From assembly GCA_013396995.1 (NCBI GenBank), contig VWZP01010953.1, forward strand, positions 372,001-436,000: a stretch of 64,000 nt of DNA. Reading direction: 5' to 3'. Position 1 is the stretch's first letter. The number at the start of each line of letters is the position of its first letter. The notes under the pieces were generated by a model. That model searched no databases and had not been told where the DNA came from. It saw only the letters and a list, made by a program, of their open reading frames with translations. Origin of the DNA: Dicaeum eximium (Eukaryota; Chordata; Aves; Passeriformes; Dicaeidae). Shown piece by piece: positions 56,601 to 64,000 of this stretch. A program made the position numbers and the translations under genes.

Positions 56601-57149
56601 AGACGGCCCTCTTTCTGAAATTGCCACTCAGGACGTTTCCAATTCTCAGAAAAATAAGTGTTGGGAGAACTTTTACCCCGCTGACACGTATGATGCTTCA
56701 GCCAGAGTGTGTTATTTACGCTTAAGCAAGAGGAAGACAAAACTTCACAGAGGTTGTTAGAGCAGCCCCGCCGCCACCAAGCGCCCACGAAACGCCACCT
56801 TTACCCCCACCTGATTTAATTAGAACAAAAAGCCTTCTCTCCTCTCGTCCCACCGCCCTTACCTTCCACCGACCGCCCGATGCTGTGCAAGTGGGTGAGG
56901 GAGGGGTACGCGGCATGAACGCCCCTCAGGTACTCCTCCAGCTCCTCGGTGTGGTGGTACTTAAAGTCCAGCGCGGCCGCCGCAGAAGCCAGGCAGAGGA
57001 TGAGGATGCCCACCACGTCCTAGAGAGAAACGGATGAAGCTCCCTCCGCGGGTAGCGCCGGACAGCCCGCGGAGAGTCCCCTGTCCCCCTGTCCCCCCTG
57101 TCCTGCCGGGAGCAGGTGCCGCCCGCCCTACCCCGGCCGCCGCCCGCAT
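29362..57149 (-). CDS. CPM: CPM, carboxypeptidase M, GPI-anchored metallopeptidase (9 coding exons, 447 aa)
   Basis: CPM is an extracellular M14B zinc carboxypeptidase that removes C-terminal Arg or Lys from peptides such as kinins and from growth factors, at neutral pH on the cell surface. Joining (minus strand) 57149-57132, 57019-56863, 41940-41843, 34699-34527, 33053-32869, 32620-32450, 31633-31481, 30431-30283 and 29601-29362 gives 1344 nt in frame with all junctions GT-AG. Signal peptide about 1-22 (hydrophobic VVGILILCLASAAAA); zinc ligands H88, E91 (HGDE) and H195 (LHGGAL); LNRNFPD substrate-binding loop; catalytic E286 (EITLELSCC); transthyretin-like domain from about 319; hydrophobic C-terminus HILVLVTIMLVIFK for GPI attachment. 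N-glycosylation sequons at N120, N167 and N185. Human CPM has 443 residues. Identity is certain; only the extreme N-terminus is provisional. Confidence 0.96.
29602..30282 (-). other. CPM intron, no element recognised
   Basis: A 681-bp intron with a GTGAGT donor. It contains a near-direct 21-bp repeat (TTCAGTGCAATTGGAAACAAT at about 30211 and TTCAATGCAATTGGAAACAAT at about 30238). No mobile element was identified. Confidence 0.6.
30283..30431 (-). CDS. CPM: CPM coding exon, residues 319-368, transthyretin-like domain
   Basis: 149 nt. It encodes VKGQVTDKNGNPIPNAIVEA and HICPYRTNEQGEYFLLLLPGTY, the beta-sandwich domain that follows the catalytic domain in all N/E-type carboxypeptidases. Closely similar to human. 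Acceptor TTTTTTATAG, donor GTGAGT. Confidence 0.96.
30432..31480 (-). other. CPM intron, nothing recognised
   Basis: A 1.05-kb intron. Plus-strand open frames near 31105-31425 have no domain. A short CA-rich tract lies near 30781-30805. Confidence 0.65.
31481..31633 (-). CDS. CPM: CPM coding exon, residues 268-319, catalytic glutamate
   Basis: 153 nt. It contains GMQDYNYVWGQCFEITLELS with the general-base glutamate (E286) and the following CCKYP, then the helix LIEYIKQVHLG. Acceptor TTCACTTTTAAG, donor GTGGGT, both acceptable. Confidence 0.96.
31634..32449 (-). other. CPM intron, nothing recognised
   Basis: An 816-bp AT-rich intron with a GTAAGA donor. No repeat family or regulatory element was identified. 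Confidence 0.65.
32450..32620 (-). CDS. CPM: CPM coding exon, residues 211-267
   Basis: 171 nt: VTGSLKGYSRSPDDDVFIHL through ITNGYSWYQLEG. The PDDDVF and NGYSWY motifs are shared with human CPM; the tyrosine of the NGYSWY region lies by the active site. Acceptor TTCACTCTGCAG, donor GTAAGA. Confidence 0.96.
32869..33053 (-). CDS. CPM: CPM coding exon, residues 149-210, third zinc ligand
   Basis: 185 nt. It holds QDLNRNFPDAF (substrate carboxylate-binding Asn/Arg) and the invariant FVLSANLHGGALVASY with zinc ligand H195. Human CPM has the latter string almost unchanged. Acceptor CTCTCTTTCCAAG, donor GTAAGC. Confidence 0.96.
33054..34526 (-). other. CPM intron, nothing recognised
   Basis: A 1.47-kb AT-rich intron. 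Short open frames on both strands are not supported by any domain or splice context. Confidence 0.65.
34527..34699 (-). CDS. CPM: CPM coding exon, residues 92-149
   Basis: 173 nt: TVGREILLHLIDFLVTSYG through DCYYTRGR, including TRIHIMPTMNPDGFE, a hallmark of M14B carboxypeptidases. Human differs by a handful of conservative changes. Acceptor CCTTACACAG, donor GTAAGG. Confidence 0.96.
34700..41842 (-). other. CPM intron, 7.1 kb
   Basis: A gene-free intron. Recognised contents are AAAT repeats near 34753-34780, a 41-bp tandem duplication (37977-38052) and an AT-rich ATT/TATT region (about 38590-38720). No CR1 or LTR signature was recognised with confidence. Confidence 0.6.
37977..38052. repeat. 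41-bp tandem duplication
   Basis: The unit ACATCAGCTAATACTGAAGC plus 21 more bases occurs at 37977-38017 and again at 38018-38052, the second copy slightly truncated and with one substitution. Within each unit a 15-bp GCTAATACTGAA-type subrepeat recurs, so the array probably grew by slippage. Confidence 0.8.
41843..41940 (-). CDS. CPM: CPM coding exon, residues 59-91, first zinc ligands
   Basis: 98 nt: RDLWVLVLGRFPTHHKIGIP and EFKYVANMHGDE, with zinc ligands H88 and E91 at the 3' end. The exon begins with GT, completing the glycine codon split from the previous exon. Donor GTACGT. Confidence 0.96.
45366..45800 (-). mobile_element. CR1 element, 3' part, antisense to the plus strand
   Basis: The left end reads ATCATAGAACCAATCTCAGA, then GGTTAGAAGGAACCTCAAGAGATCATCTGGTCCAACCC, the reverse complement of the CR1 3' terminus. 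The body continues in the usual order to about 45800 (for example CCATTTCCCTTGAGAAG, GATAAGATTCCCCC and CTTCAAGCAGATGAGCCTCC). Moderate divergence. The element is in the same orientation as CPM. Confidence 0.75.
49941..49971. repeat. TTTA microsatellite
   Basis: About seven TTTA/TATT tetranucleotide units with one interruption (TATTTATTCATTTATTTATT and onwards). Simple repeat in CPM intron 2. Confidence 0.85.
53925..54070 (-). mobile_element. CR1 3' fragment, reverse orientation
   Basis: ATCACAGATTCAGGAATTGC followed by AGGAGGTCATCTGGTCCAAC and TCAAGCAGGGCACCTACAGC is the reverse complement of a CR1 3' end. Only about 145 bp is retained before the next element begins in the opposite orientation. 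Confidence 0.7.
54075..54600 (+). mobile_element. CR1 fragment with decayed reverse-transcriptase end
   Basis: The plus strand carries a decayed piece of CR1 ORF2 (translated fragment QGSVLGLMLFNIFI, part of the reverse-transcriptase fold), then non-contiguous downstream pieces (GCAAAATCTTGCACCTGAAA; CCCCATG), and a remnant of the 3' end (GACTAGATAGCCTCGAGACC). Stops and deletions show that it is long dead. It lies head to head with the reversed CR1 just upstream. Confidence 0.65.
55265..55303. other. Assembly gap (39 N) in CPM intron
   Basis: Unresolved bases inside the 14.9-kb intron, away from any exon. Confidence 0.95.
56229..56256. repeat. GTTT microsatellite
   Basis: Several GTTT units following a T-rich/GGG stretch (TTTTTTTGTTTGTTTGTTTG and onwards). 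Simple repeat in CPM intron 2. Confidence 0.85.
56863..57019 (-). CDS. CPM: CPM coding exon 2, residues 7-58, signal core and mature N-terminus
   Basis: 157 nt. On the minus strand the acceptor TTTCTCTCTAG precedes GACGTGGTGGGC, encoding DVVGILILCLASAAAALDF, then KYHHTEELEEYL and THLHSIGRSVEG. The ALDF(K/N)YH junction matches human CPM, where the mature enzyme begins at LDF. No ATG is available in this exon in the right frame, so the start codon must come from an upstream exon. Donor GTAAGG. Confidence 0.92.
57132..57149 (-). CDS. CPM: CPM predicted first coding exon, residues 1-6
   Basis: ATG at 57149-57147, then codons for RAAAG and a donor GGG followed by GTAGGG at 57131. Joined in phase 0 to the exon at 57019 it yields a good signal peptide, MRAAAG-DVVGILILCLASAA. 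The implied intron is only 112 bp (57020-57131). Without splicing the ATG is out of frame with the rest, so a splice is required. The donor is weaker than the others and another upstream exon could supply the start instead. Only 18 coding bases support it. Confidence 0.55.
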
Positions 57150-57212
57150 GCTGCTCCTGCTGCTGTCCTGCTGCTCCTGCTGCTGCTCCTGCTGCTCCTG
57201 CTGCTGCCGCTG
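57150..57212. repeat. Interrupted CTG/CAG repeat beside the CPM start codon
   Basis: On the plus strand CTG triplets are interspersed with TCC interruptions over about 63 bp (CTGCTCCTGCTGCTGTCCTG and onwards). On the CPM strand this is a CAG/GAG tract ending directly at the predicted ATG, so it would be transcribed as 5' UTR. Frames through it give Gln/Glu, Ser/Arg or Ala/Gly runs, which explains several spurious open frames here. Confidence 0.85.
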
Positions 57213-57479
57213 CCACCGCCGCTCCGCCACTGCCGCCCGGGCGGGAGGGAGCCGCCATCCCCCGCCGGCCTCGCCCTGCCCCTGACTGACGCGGCCTCCA
57301 TCCACTCAGCTCCCCCGGCCCGCCCCGGGGTCGGGGCCCGGGGACAGACATCCCTCCCCGTGTCCCTTGTCCCCTCCCTCCTTCCCGGCTCGCCGGAGGT
57401 TCCCACCTGCGCGGGGCACGGCTCCCCGGTGCGCGGCCCTCATCGCTGCCCTCTTTCCATCACTCCCTGCTGGTTTTTC

Positions 57480-60400
57480 CTCGTTTTTCTTACCGGAGGG
57501 GGTGAGCGGTGTCTGTAGGGGTTAAAAACCCCCAAACGACAAACCGGTGAGGGGGGCAAACGTTCACGTTTTGACTTTTGGCGGTGTTTTGGTTCACAAG
57601 AAGGGCTGTTAAATAAAAACCAAGCTCCTGCTCAGCACCTGTGTGGTCCTGGCGTGTGATCAGGACGGCAGCACCTGGGGCCCAGAGACAAAGCCTGCTG
57701 CATGAGCCGTGAGAGAATTTATCTGCAAATCCAACAAAATCTCTACCTAGTGCTATTTTTGCTTCGGCTTTTTTGTTTAAAGATGAGTTTATAATAGGCT
57801 TGTATTTGCTAACTAAAAGGACTGGATTCTATCTACAGAATTAAGTGCTTTTCTTGGTTCTGCACTAACCACATTGCCTTGGGGATATCTTAGTCTTGGG
57901 ATTCACCACAAAGACTTTTTCATCACCTTGTTGTCTTGAAGTTTGAAAAGAACTAAGAGAAAGAAAGTTAAGCTGGCTTCCAGCAACAAAAATTAGGATA
58001 GTGTCTGCATTTTTTTTTTAAATATGAATGTGGATATAGCTGAGTATTAGAATACAGCTACTTGTAAATTCTGTATAGGTTTACTGAGAAAAAAGTTATA
58101 ACCACCGGTGGGATTTCATCTGCTTTCTTCTGAAATTTACTCTGCTGGTTAATGTCAGAAAAGGATGTTAAAGAAATGAACCTATGAGCCAATCTCAAAT
58201 AACAAATCCTGTATTCCAAATAGAATACACTATATTTAACAAAGTTCTTGTTAAACAAAATGTTACTGTTAGATTTCAAAGCACCTTTTTTTTTTACCAT
58301 GAAGTTTTAAGAAAAAAATGTTGAAACTATATTTTAATGCGACTATCTGTAGTATCCCAATGTACCAGAGGCATATATATCTAGAAATGCAAGATGTCCA
58401 CATCCAGACCCCTCTTAGTTCATGGGAGTGACTTCCGAATCATATATGGCATACAAGGGATGTATGCAAATTATAAGGCTACTTGATTAAAAGAGATATG
58501 TAATACTATATTTCTGTTGAATAGGGTTCCCTCCAATGTGGTATTCTGAGGGAGGGGACAGACCCAGAGCCTCCCATACACTGACTCCACCTCATTTTAA
58601 CTCTTATAACTTGACAAGACCTTCTCTTTCTTATTCACGAAACAAAATTCTTGCGAGATTTAAATATGGATGTCTTTTACATTCTGTAAAAAAAATAGAA
58701 AAGCTGATAGCTGATTTTGCTTATAGTTACCTGCTATGTGGAATGGGAGAGAAACTGTGAGGTTGCATTTTTAAACATTGTCTCCAGAGAAGCAGGAGGA
58801 AGAATCTAGTATGTGAGTTTCATATTTTAATTTATTTGGCTACAGTATACATATTTATCAGCTCCTTGAAAGATGATCTCGACACACCACATGAGTAAGC
58901 AGGGAAGAAAATACATTCAGGTGGTAATCCCACATAAACATACCTGGAAACCTTCCCAAGATAATCACATTAAATCAGAGAACTCTGACTTCAAGACAGA
59001 GTAAGGTGTTGGCAACACAGCAAAAATCACAAGGGGTGTAAAAACTTAATCTCAGTTAAATAACTAAAGTCACCTTTGATACTGGGTAATCAGGCAGCAT
59101 TATCTCATTTGGAAATTACACCACCCTGTAATGTAGCCAGCACAGTCATGGTTAAATGAGAGTATTACTGTATATAGGAGTGTTCAAAATGATAGATTGT
59201 TTCTGTGCCAGGCGCTTGCAAGTTAAGACAAGCCAGCCTGTTTGACAATATTTGAGTTACATGAGACAGAATCACAGAATCAAAAAACCTCCTCCCCTCT
59301 GCCCCCAGCCTGCACAAAATTCAAAGATAAACTTGAATCGCTTTCCACAAGGTCAGTTTAAGCCAGCCTGGGCTAGTAATATTCTGGTAAACACAGTTGT
59401 GGGTAAAAGTCAGCACCAAAGATCAAATCGTGCATGAAACTAAACCACAGTGAGTCTCCCGTTAGCATCAGCTGGAAATCAGGGACTCCGTGTCAAAAAC
59501 TGGCCGCAGTTGTTCTCACGGGTGGGCAGTGACCCTTATGAGGAAGTGACATACACAGAGAAGCCAACTCCTCGTGCTTTAAGAAGCATTATTCTCCTCT
59601 CAGTGCCATTCCGGATCGTCCATTCAAAAGTATTCAACTGGTAATTATTTAGCACTTGAGCATGGGATTTGTGGAGAAAAACCCGCAAGTCTTTACGTGA
59701 GCTTCGCATCCATGACCCGAGCAGGGATCTGCTGGGGCTCCCGGCGCGGCGCTGGGAGGGAGCAGCGGCGTTGCCCTCTAGTGACAGGCTCAGAAATCCC
59801 TGCCACAAGCAGCAGGTACCAGCAGCTCCCCACGCAGGGCTTAGGCGCCACCCTAAGACTGAGGCTTCACGGTCGAGATAGGTAGCGGCAGCAAAAGGAT
59901 CTTCTGGAAAATTTTGTGGCTTTGGAGAGCCATTCATAGAGGGGGCCTTGGAATTTGAAATCTCAATCAGTGTTCTGTCATCTTTCATGCAGGATTCCTG
60001 CATTTCCTAAAGATGAGTAAGAAAAAATTGGTGCATCACGTTATAACTGAAGTGTCAACATACTTTTGGCTTGAAATGAAAAAAGAGGTCACTAACAAAG
60101 ATTAAGTTTTTAAGAATCACTACTGCTATTGAAACTCTCATCTGAACTCGTGTCCTAGGCATACAGACTATAGCTACATGTTCTTTACACTGATGTAACA
60201 TTAAGGACCTGACAATCGGATTTCTCTAGGGGAAAATCACAAGATAAAGGCTTTCTCAAATGAGAGGGACCAGACAAGTGAGTTCAGTAGAAGTGATGAC
60301 ACAGACACATGAACTTGATAGGACAGCACAGTCCTGGATTAGCATAAACCCAGATACAAATCACCTGAATAAACATCAATGAAGCTATTCTGGCATATAA

Positions 60401-63400
60401 TATTTGCACTGATTAATTAACAGGCTGATATTAGTATGGCATAAGATAGATTCCCTGCAAGAAAGAGCACTAAAGTATCAGAAATCCCTCAAGCATACAC
60501 CAACCAATTAGTTGTCTCTACCACACTGACAGTTCTCAGCATATTTGGTTCATAAATCTCCTCCCCTCCATCCCAGCCTAAGAATTACCCCTGGAGAAGA
60601 AAGGGATGCCCTGCTGTGTCTTGTAATCTGCAATTAGAAAATGATCCCAAGGGGAACTATTAGCAGCTGGTACTGTTTAGAGCTGTCCAGACAAGCACTG
60701 ATTCAGCCGGAGAATCTGGAACCACAACCAGCTGTCTGACAATCCTCTCACTCATCCCATCTTGCAAACAGCAAAATCTGCATACAGCAGAGATTTTGAG
60801 CTACTGGATGACAACACGTTATCATGTGCTATGATAGAACAGGTCAGTTCTGCTCCACAAGGGGTTGAAAAATGGAAATATGATCTCATTCAAGACAAAG
60901 GTCTTGAGTGTTGTGCCTTGGGTACTGTAATACAATTGTAACATTTTTCAGCTTTATCTTTCTCCTCTTAAAGGGCTTATACTTGCCCTTTCAACAGTCC
61001 ACACAGAATTAGACTTAATTTGAAAATAAATTACCCTTGGAATGGCAGAACCTAGTTTTGCATGTGAGGCATTACATGTCCCTGGGTGGGTAAGCGCATG
61101 GTACTAAGAACAGGATGCTAAGAACAGGGAAAGCCAGAAAGATTTTGTGAGTAGTTCAGTGGCCTATGGACAGATGCATCTCAGAGAAGTAAACAAAAAG
61201 AAGGAAGTTGAGGATTGTCCATCAAGGTGAAAGTGGCCTGGAAGGTGGAAGCATTATAGATACTGTGACTGAGAAAAAGCAATTGAGAAGATTTGGCAGG
61301 TGAGTTCATATGGAAAAGGACTGAGAGTAGTCTTTCTGCTCACTAACATCTTGCTAATCTGACCTCAGGGTAACAAAATTTGAGGGATTTAAGATGTTGA
61401 CATAGCATCTTGTCAGGTCTGCTAATTTGTATATTAAATGCATTGCAGTTAATACCATGGAATTAACAGAGATTCTTCATAGCTGATTTCTTGTTGATAT
61501 TAAGCAATACTTTTGAGCAATCTGAAAATTATCCCTAAAACTGGACTCATTTCAGCTTTAGCTATTTGGAAAATTTGTCAAGCTTTGAAATAGCATTTTA
61601 TCATTTTTGCTAATTACCTTCAAATCAAAATATGTTTTAATTGCCATTGTCAAGAACCATGCAATTCTCTTACTCACAATGACGGCAAGTCTGTCTCCTA
61701 AAAACAAAACTCCTCCAGGCCATTCAGCATATCTGTTTCAAGTAAACAATGGTGCCATTTCTTGAACAGGAAATTAAGATCCTTTTTGGAAAATTTAATT
61801 GTGTAATAAAACAATCCTTTATTTCTCTGCACTGATTTATGTGTGATGGACCTCTACACAGACAACTGAGTAAACAGTATGCACTGAAATCTCCTATCAG
61901 TGAAAAGTACATATTGTGATGTTTTGCACTAACCTTTTTTTTGGGGGAAAGAAATTAAAAGGGAGCTTTCCAGATATACAACAGTGTCGTGGTTTAAGGC
62001 AAATTTGCTGAATTTCACTACAGATTAATTAGTGTTTGTCAGTCTTGTAATGCCAATTAAACTGAAATTTGAGAATGAGAACCCTCTTACAGATATGGAA
62101 ACCTCTGCCACCCTTGGTCTGATACCGTTGCCTTTAGATATAGAAAATGATGATAATATGTGAATAGTTCCTCCAGAACACATGAGCCTTCCAAGACAAC
62201 TGTCATGACAGAAACCTTATTAAGGTTATCTTGATGCAGACAGTATTTACAAACACAACAACCTGAATAAAAGAGCACTGGAAATAATAACTTTTATTTA
62301 CAAATAGTTGTAAGTGAAAGAAAAGCTGCTCCCATGGTGGCTATGGAGGCTGGCTAAAGAGTAGCCCTTATCAAGACACACCCTGTACAGCAAGGATCTT
62401 TCAATACTCAGGTATTGAAGGTAGTTTACTTGAGGTCATGAATATCTTAATCAGAAAATCCAAAATCGGGACGAAGAAAGTTGTTTTGCTGACAGCAGAG
62501 AGTTTTTTCCCTGCAAGTTCATCTTTTACAGAATTATTAGAAAGCTACAAAAGTAGGCAAGATTTGATATGAAGCAAGAAAGGCCAGGTAAGCCTTAATT
62601 TTGTCTTGGTTCACTGAATTTGTGTGCAATTCAACTTCCTATGTTATTTATTTACGAATACTTTTAAGTGCTTTCTTGCTTTAGAATGCTTTGTACCTAA
62701 ACTAGATGATGAAAAAATAACCATTTTTTAATGAAAATGCTTCCCTAAAAGTAACCCCTCAGCAATGTTTCCTGTCAAATCCACACACAGAGAGGATATA
62801 TAGGACAGGGGATGCTTTAGCATTCTTGGCACATCTTTGGTATGGATGTTTCAAAACAACACACATCACAGCAGGCTTGAGCAGAGTCATCAGGCACCAA
62901 ACTGACATCTGAGCAAGCCCCAGACTGCAACAATTTCCTGTACCAGATACAGAAGGAGACAAATCTTCAATGGGGTTCAATATCTTCATTTTTATTTTGC
63001 TAGTATATGACTGTATAACTATAATGCAAAATTCTTCACTGGGAATGAGGATTTCAAGTGTTTAAGAAAGAGTAGCTTCATCTCATTTGCATTAGTAATC
63101 CCTGTTGGCAGTCTCACACACAGGAAGCCTGAAAATACACAAGAAAAACATTAATTCCCCAGAGAGCCTGTGGTAAGGAGATCTCTAAATTAAGATAACT
63201 TGAAAGATATCCTCATTTCAAGGCATGTATTCAAATCCCCATAACAGATAGCAAGGCTGAATATTGCATGAACTGCCTAGATTGACAAAACCTTTTTGGT
63301 AGTTGATTGTTTTTCATGTAATTTTAATTATTGTTCATCCTATGGGGTTTTTAATGGATATCTATGGAGCCTTGATCTGCTCTTTTCATTATACAGAGAG

Positions 63401-64000
63401 TAGATTTTTGAGCCTCTCCCTTGCATGACAGCTCCCATGCAAGCCTAACTTCATGAGAGTCTTTGATTGAACTGATATGATTGAACTGTTGAGAGAAGTA
63501 TTTGATATTTAAAACTATCTTGTTACGGGCTGATACTTCAAATTGCATTGTATATTACAAATATTTCCATAGATTGCCATGGATATTGATATTTGATGAT
63601 TAAAAAATTTACATTTCCCAAATTTGCCTTCTTTGAACATTAATTATTTCACTTTGTCCTAATATTCATAGATCTGTGGTGCTCCAGGATTTGGCATTAT
63701 TGCAAAATAACTATCACAGTTACAAATGTATTACAGTATAAGCCTAATGGGATTGCTGGTTTACAGAGTCATGGTACACATCTTAGATTCATGGTGGCAG
63801 GTAGATGTTTTACAGGACTGGAATGTTAGCCAGTTCTCATGTGAACTGAAGAGAGTGCTTGTTTTAACTATAATAATTTTAAAGACTGGACTAAATGTAA
63901 AGGAGAATCTGAGTCTACAGAACTTGCATCTTCTCCTGATCCTATGAGGTAAGTTATATTAACTTAAACCCAGTTTTTAAAATTTTTATTGGTTCCTTCA
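57480..64000. other. AT-rich region upstream of CPM
   Basis: No exon series or RNA gene was recognised. One unassigned minus-strand open frame lies at 59536-60006 (own entry). A segment beginning TGTCGTGGTTTAAGG near 61985 resembles the first bases of some avian LTRs but the similarity stops there. In human, CPSF6 lies further on in this direction; none of its coding sequence is visible. Confidence 0.55.
59536..60006 (-). other. Unassigned open frame behind a splice acceptor
   Basis: On the minus strand a consensus acceptor (TTTTTTCTTACTCATCTTTAG) is followed at 60006 by GAAATG and a 155-codon open frame. The first 45 or so residues (with SNSKAPSMNGSPKPQNFPED and then PFAAATYLDRE) look like real, low-complexity hydrophilic protein. 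After a possible donor near 59876 (GACC followed by GTGAAG) the frame crosses a GC-rich patch and looks random. No family was recognised. It could be an internal exon of an unidentified minus-strand gene, a lncRNA exon, or chance. Confidence 0.25.

Larger units (their letters stand above)
41941..56862 (-). other. CPM intron 2, 14.9 kb
   Basis: The largest intron of CPM. It contains CR1 fragments (45366-45800, 53925-54070, 54075-54600), simple repeats (TTTA near 49941-49971, GTTT near 56229-56256) and a 39-N gap (55265-55303). No other gene was found on either strand. A long first or second intron is also a feature of human CPM. Confidence 0.65.
56760..57480 (-). promoter_or_regulatory. CPM: CpG-island promoter of CPM
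   Basis: A dense CpG block around the first two coding exons, with no TATA box seen. It includes the CTG/CAG tract at 57150-57212. An upstream ATG at 57301 on the minus strand opens a frame that ends in TAG at 57128 when unspliced and overlaps the CPM start; if included in the transcript it would be an upstream ORF. The transcription start cannot be placed. Confidence 0.6.

Noticed and set aside
57034..57285. Plus-strand open frame rich in Leu and Cys opposite the CPM start
   Set aside because: It is the CTG repeat read in frame on the opposite strand and has no support as a gene.
56926..57351. Minus-strand Ala/Gly-rich frame with a good ATGGCGGCT context, as an alternative CPM start
   Set aside because: It is out of frame with the CPM exon at 57019 under the only plausible donor (57131).
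61985..62040. TGTCGTGGTTTAAGG as the start of another LTR
   Set aside because: Only about 15 bases resemble avian LTR ends, and the following sequence does not continue the match.
1..64000. CRISPR arrays, operons, riboswitches, tRNA or rRNA genes
   Set aside because: None is visible. The window is vertebrate nuclear DNA with spliced genes, and no tRNA-like or rRNA-like segment was recognised by eye.

Overview
The window is vertebrate nuclear DNA, almost certainly from a bird. Two single-copy genes can be rebuilt exon by exon with consensus splice sites and an uninterrupted reading frame: MDM2 on the plus strand (about 9.1-27.7 kb) and CPM, carboxypeptidase M, on the minus strand (about 28-57.2 kb). 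They lie tail to tail, the same order and orientation as on human 12q15. The bird assignment rests on CR1 non-LTR retrotransposon 3' ends, an avian-type solo LTR, compact introns and GC-rich promoter islands. I cannot name the species.

Layout. Positions 1-8.7 kb are AT-rich intergenic DNA with one recognisable CR1 tail and no gene I can identify; SLC35E3, the expected upstream neighbour, is not seen. From 8.7 to 10.5 kb is the CpG-rich MDM2 promoter. It carries a 45-bp minisatellite, AP-1 sites, two p53 response elements, a TATA box, a short non-coding exon and the start-codon exon. This stretch is locally misassembled: a 420-bp contig that spans the N-gap at 8919-8939 has been placed inside intron 2, and the start-codon exon appears twice. 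Coding exons 3-11 run from 12974 to 22606, giving a 484-residue protein with SWIB/p53-binding, NLS, acidic, RanBP2-type zinc finger and RING domains. A 3' UTR of about 5 kb probably ends at the polyadenylation signal at 27651.

CPM reads from 57149 down to 29362 in nine coding exons and encodes 447 residues: signal peptide, M14 zinc carboxypeptidase domain with all zinc and catalytic residues, transthyretin-like domain, and a hydrophobic C-terminus for a GPI anchor. Its largest intron (14.9 kb) holds CR1 fragments and an N-gap. The CPM promoter is a CpG island with an interrupted CTG/CAG tract directly upstream of the predicted start codon. From 57.5 to 64 kb is AT-rich DNA upstream of CPM with one unassigned minus-strand open frame behind a good splice acceptor (59.5-60.0 kb).

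The two genes have unrelated jobs. MDM2 is the nuclear E3 ligase that restrains p53 and is itself induced by p53 through the elements seen here. CPM is a cell-surface exopeptidase that trims C-terminal Arg/Lys from peptides. I found no undescribed biological system. The most useful non-routine results are the false duplication, with its inferred repair order, and a few unexplained segments listed as findings.
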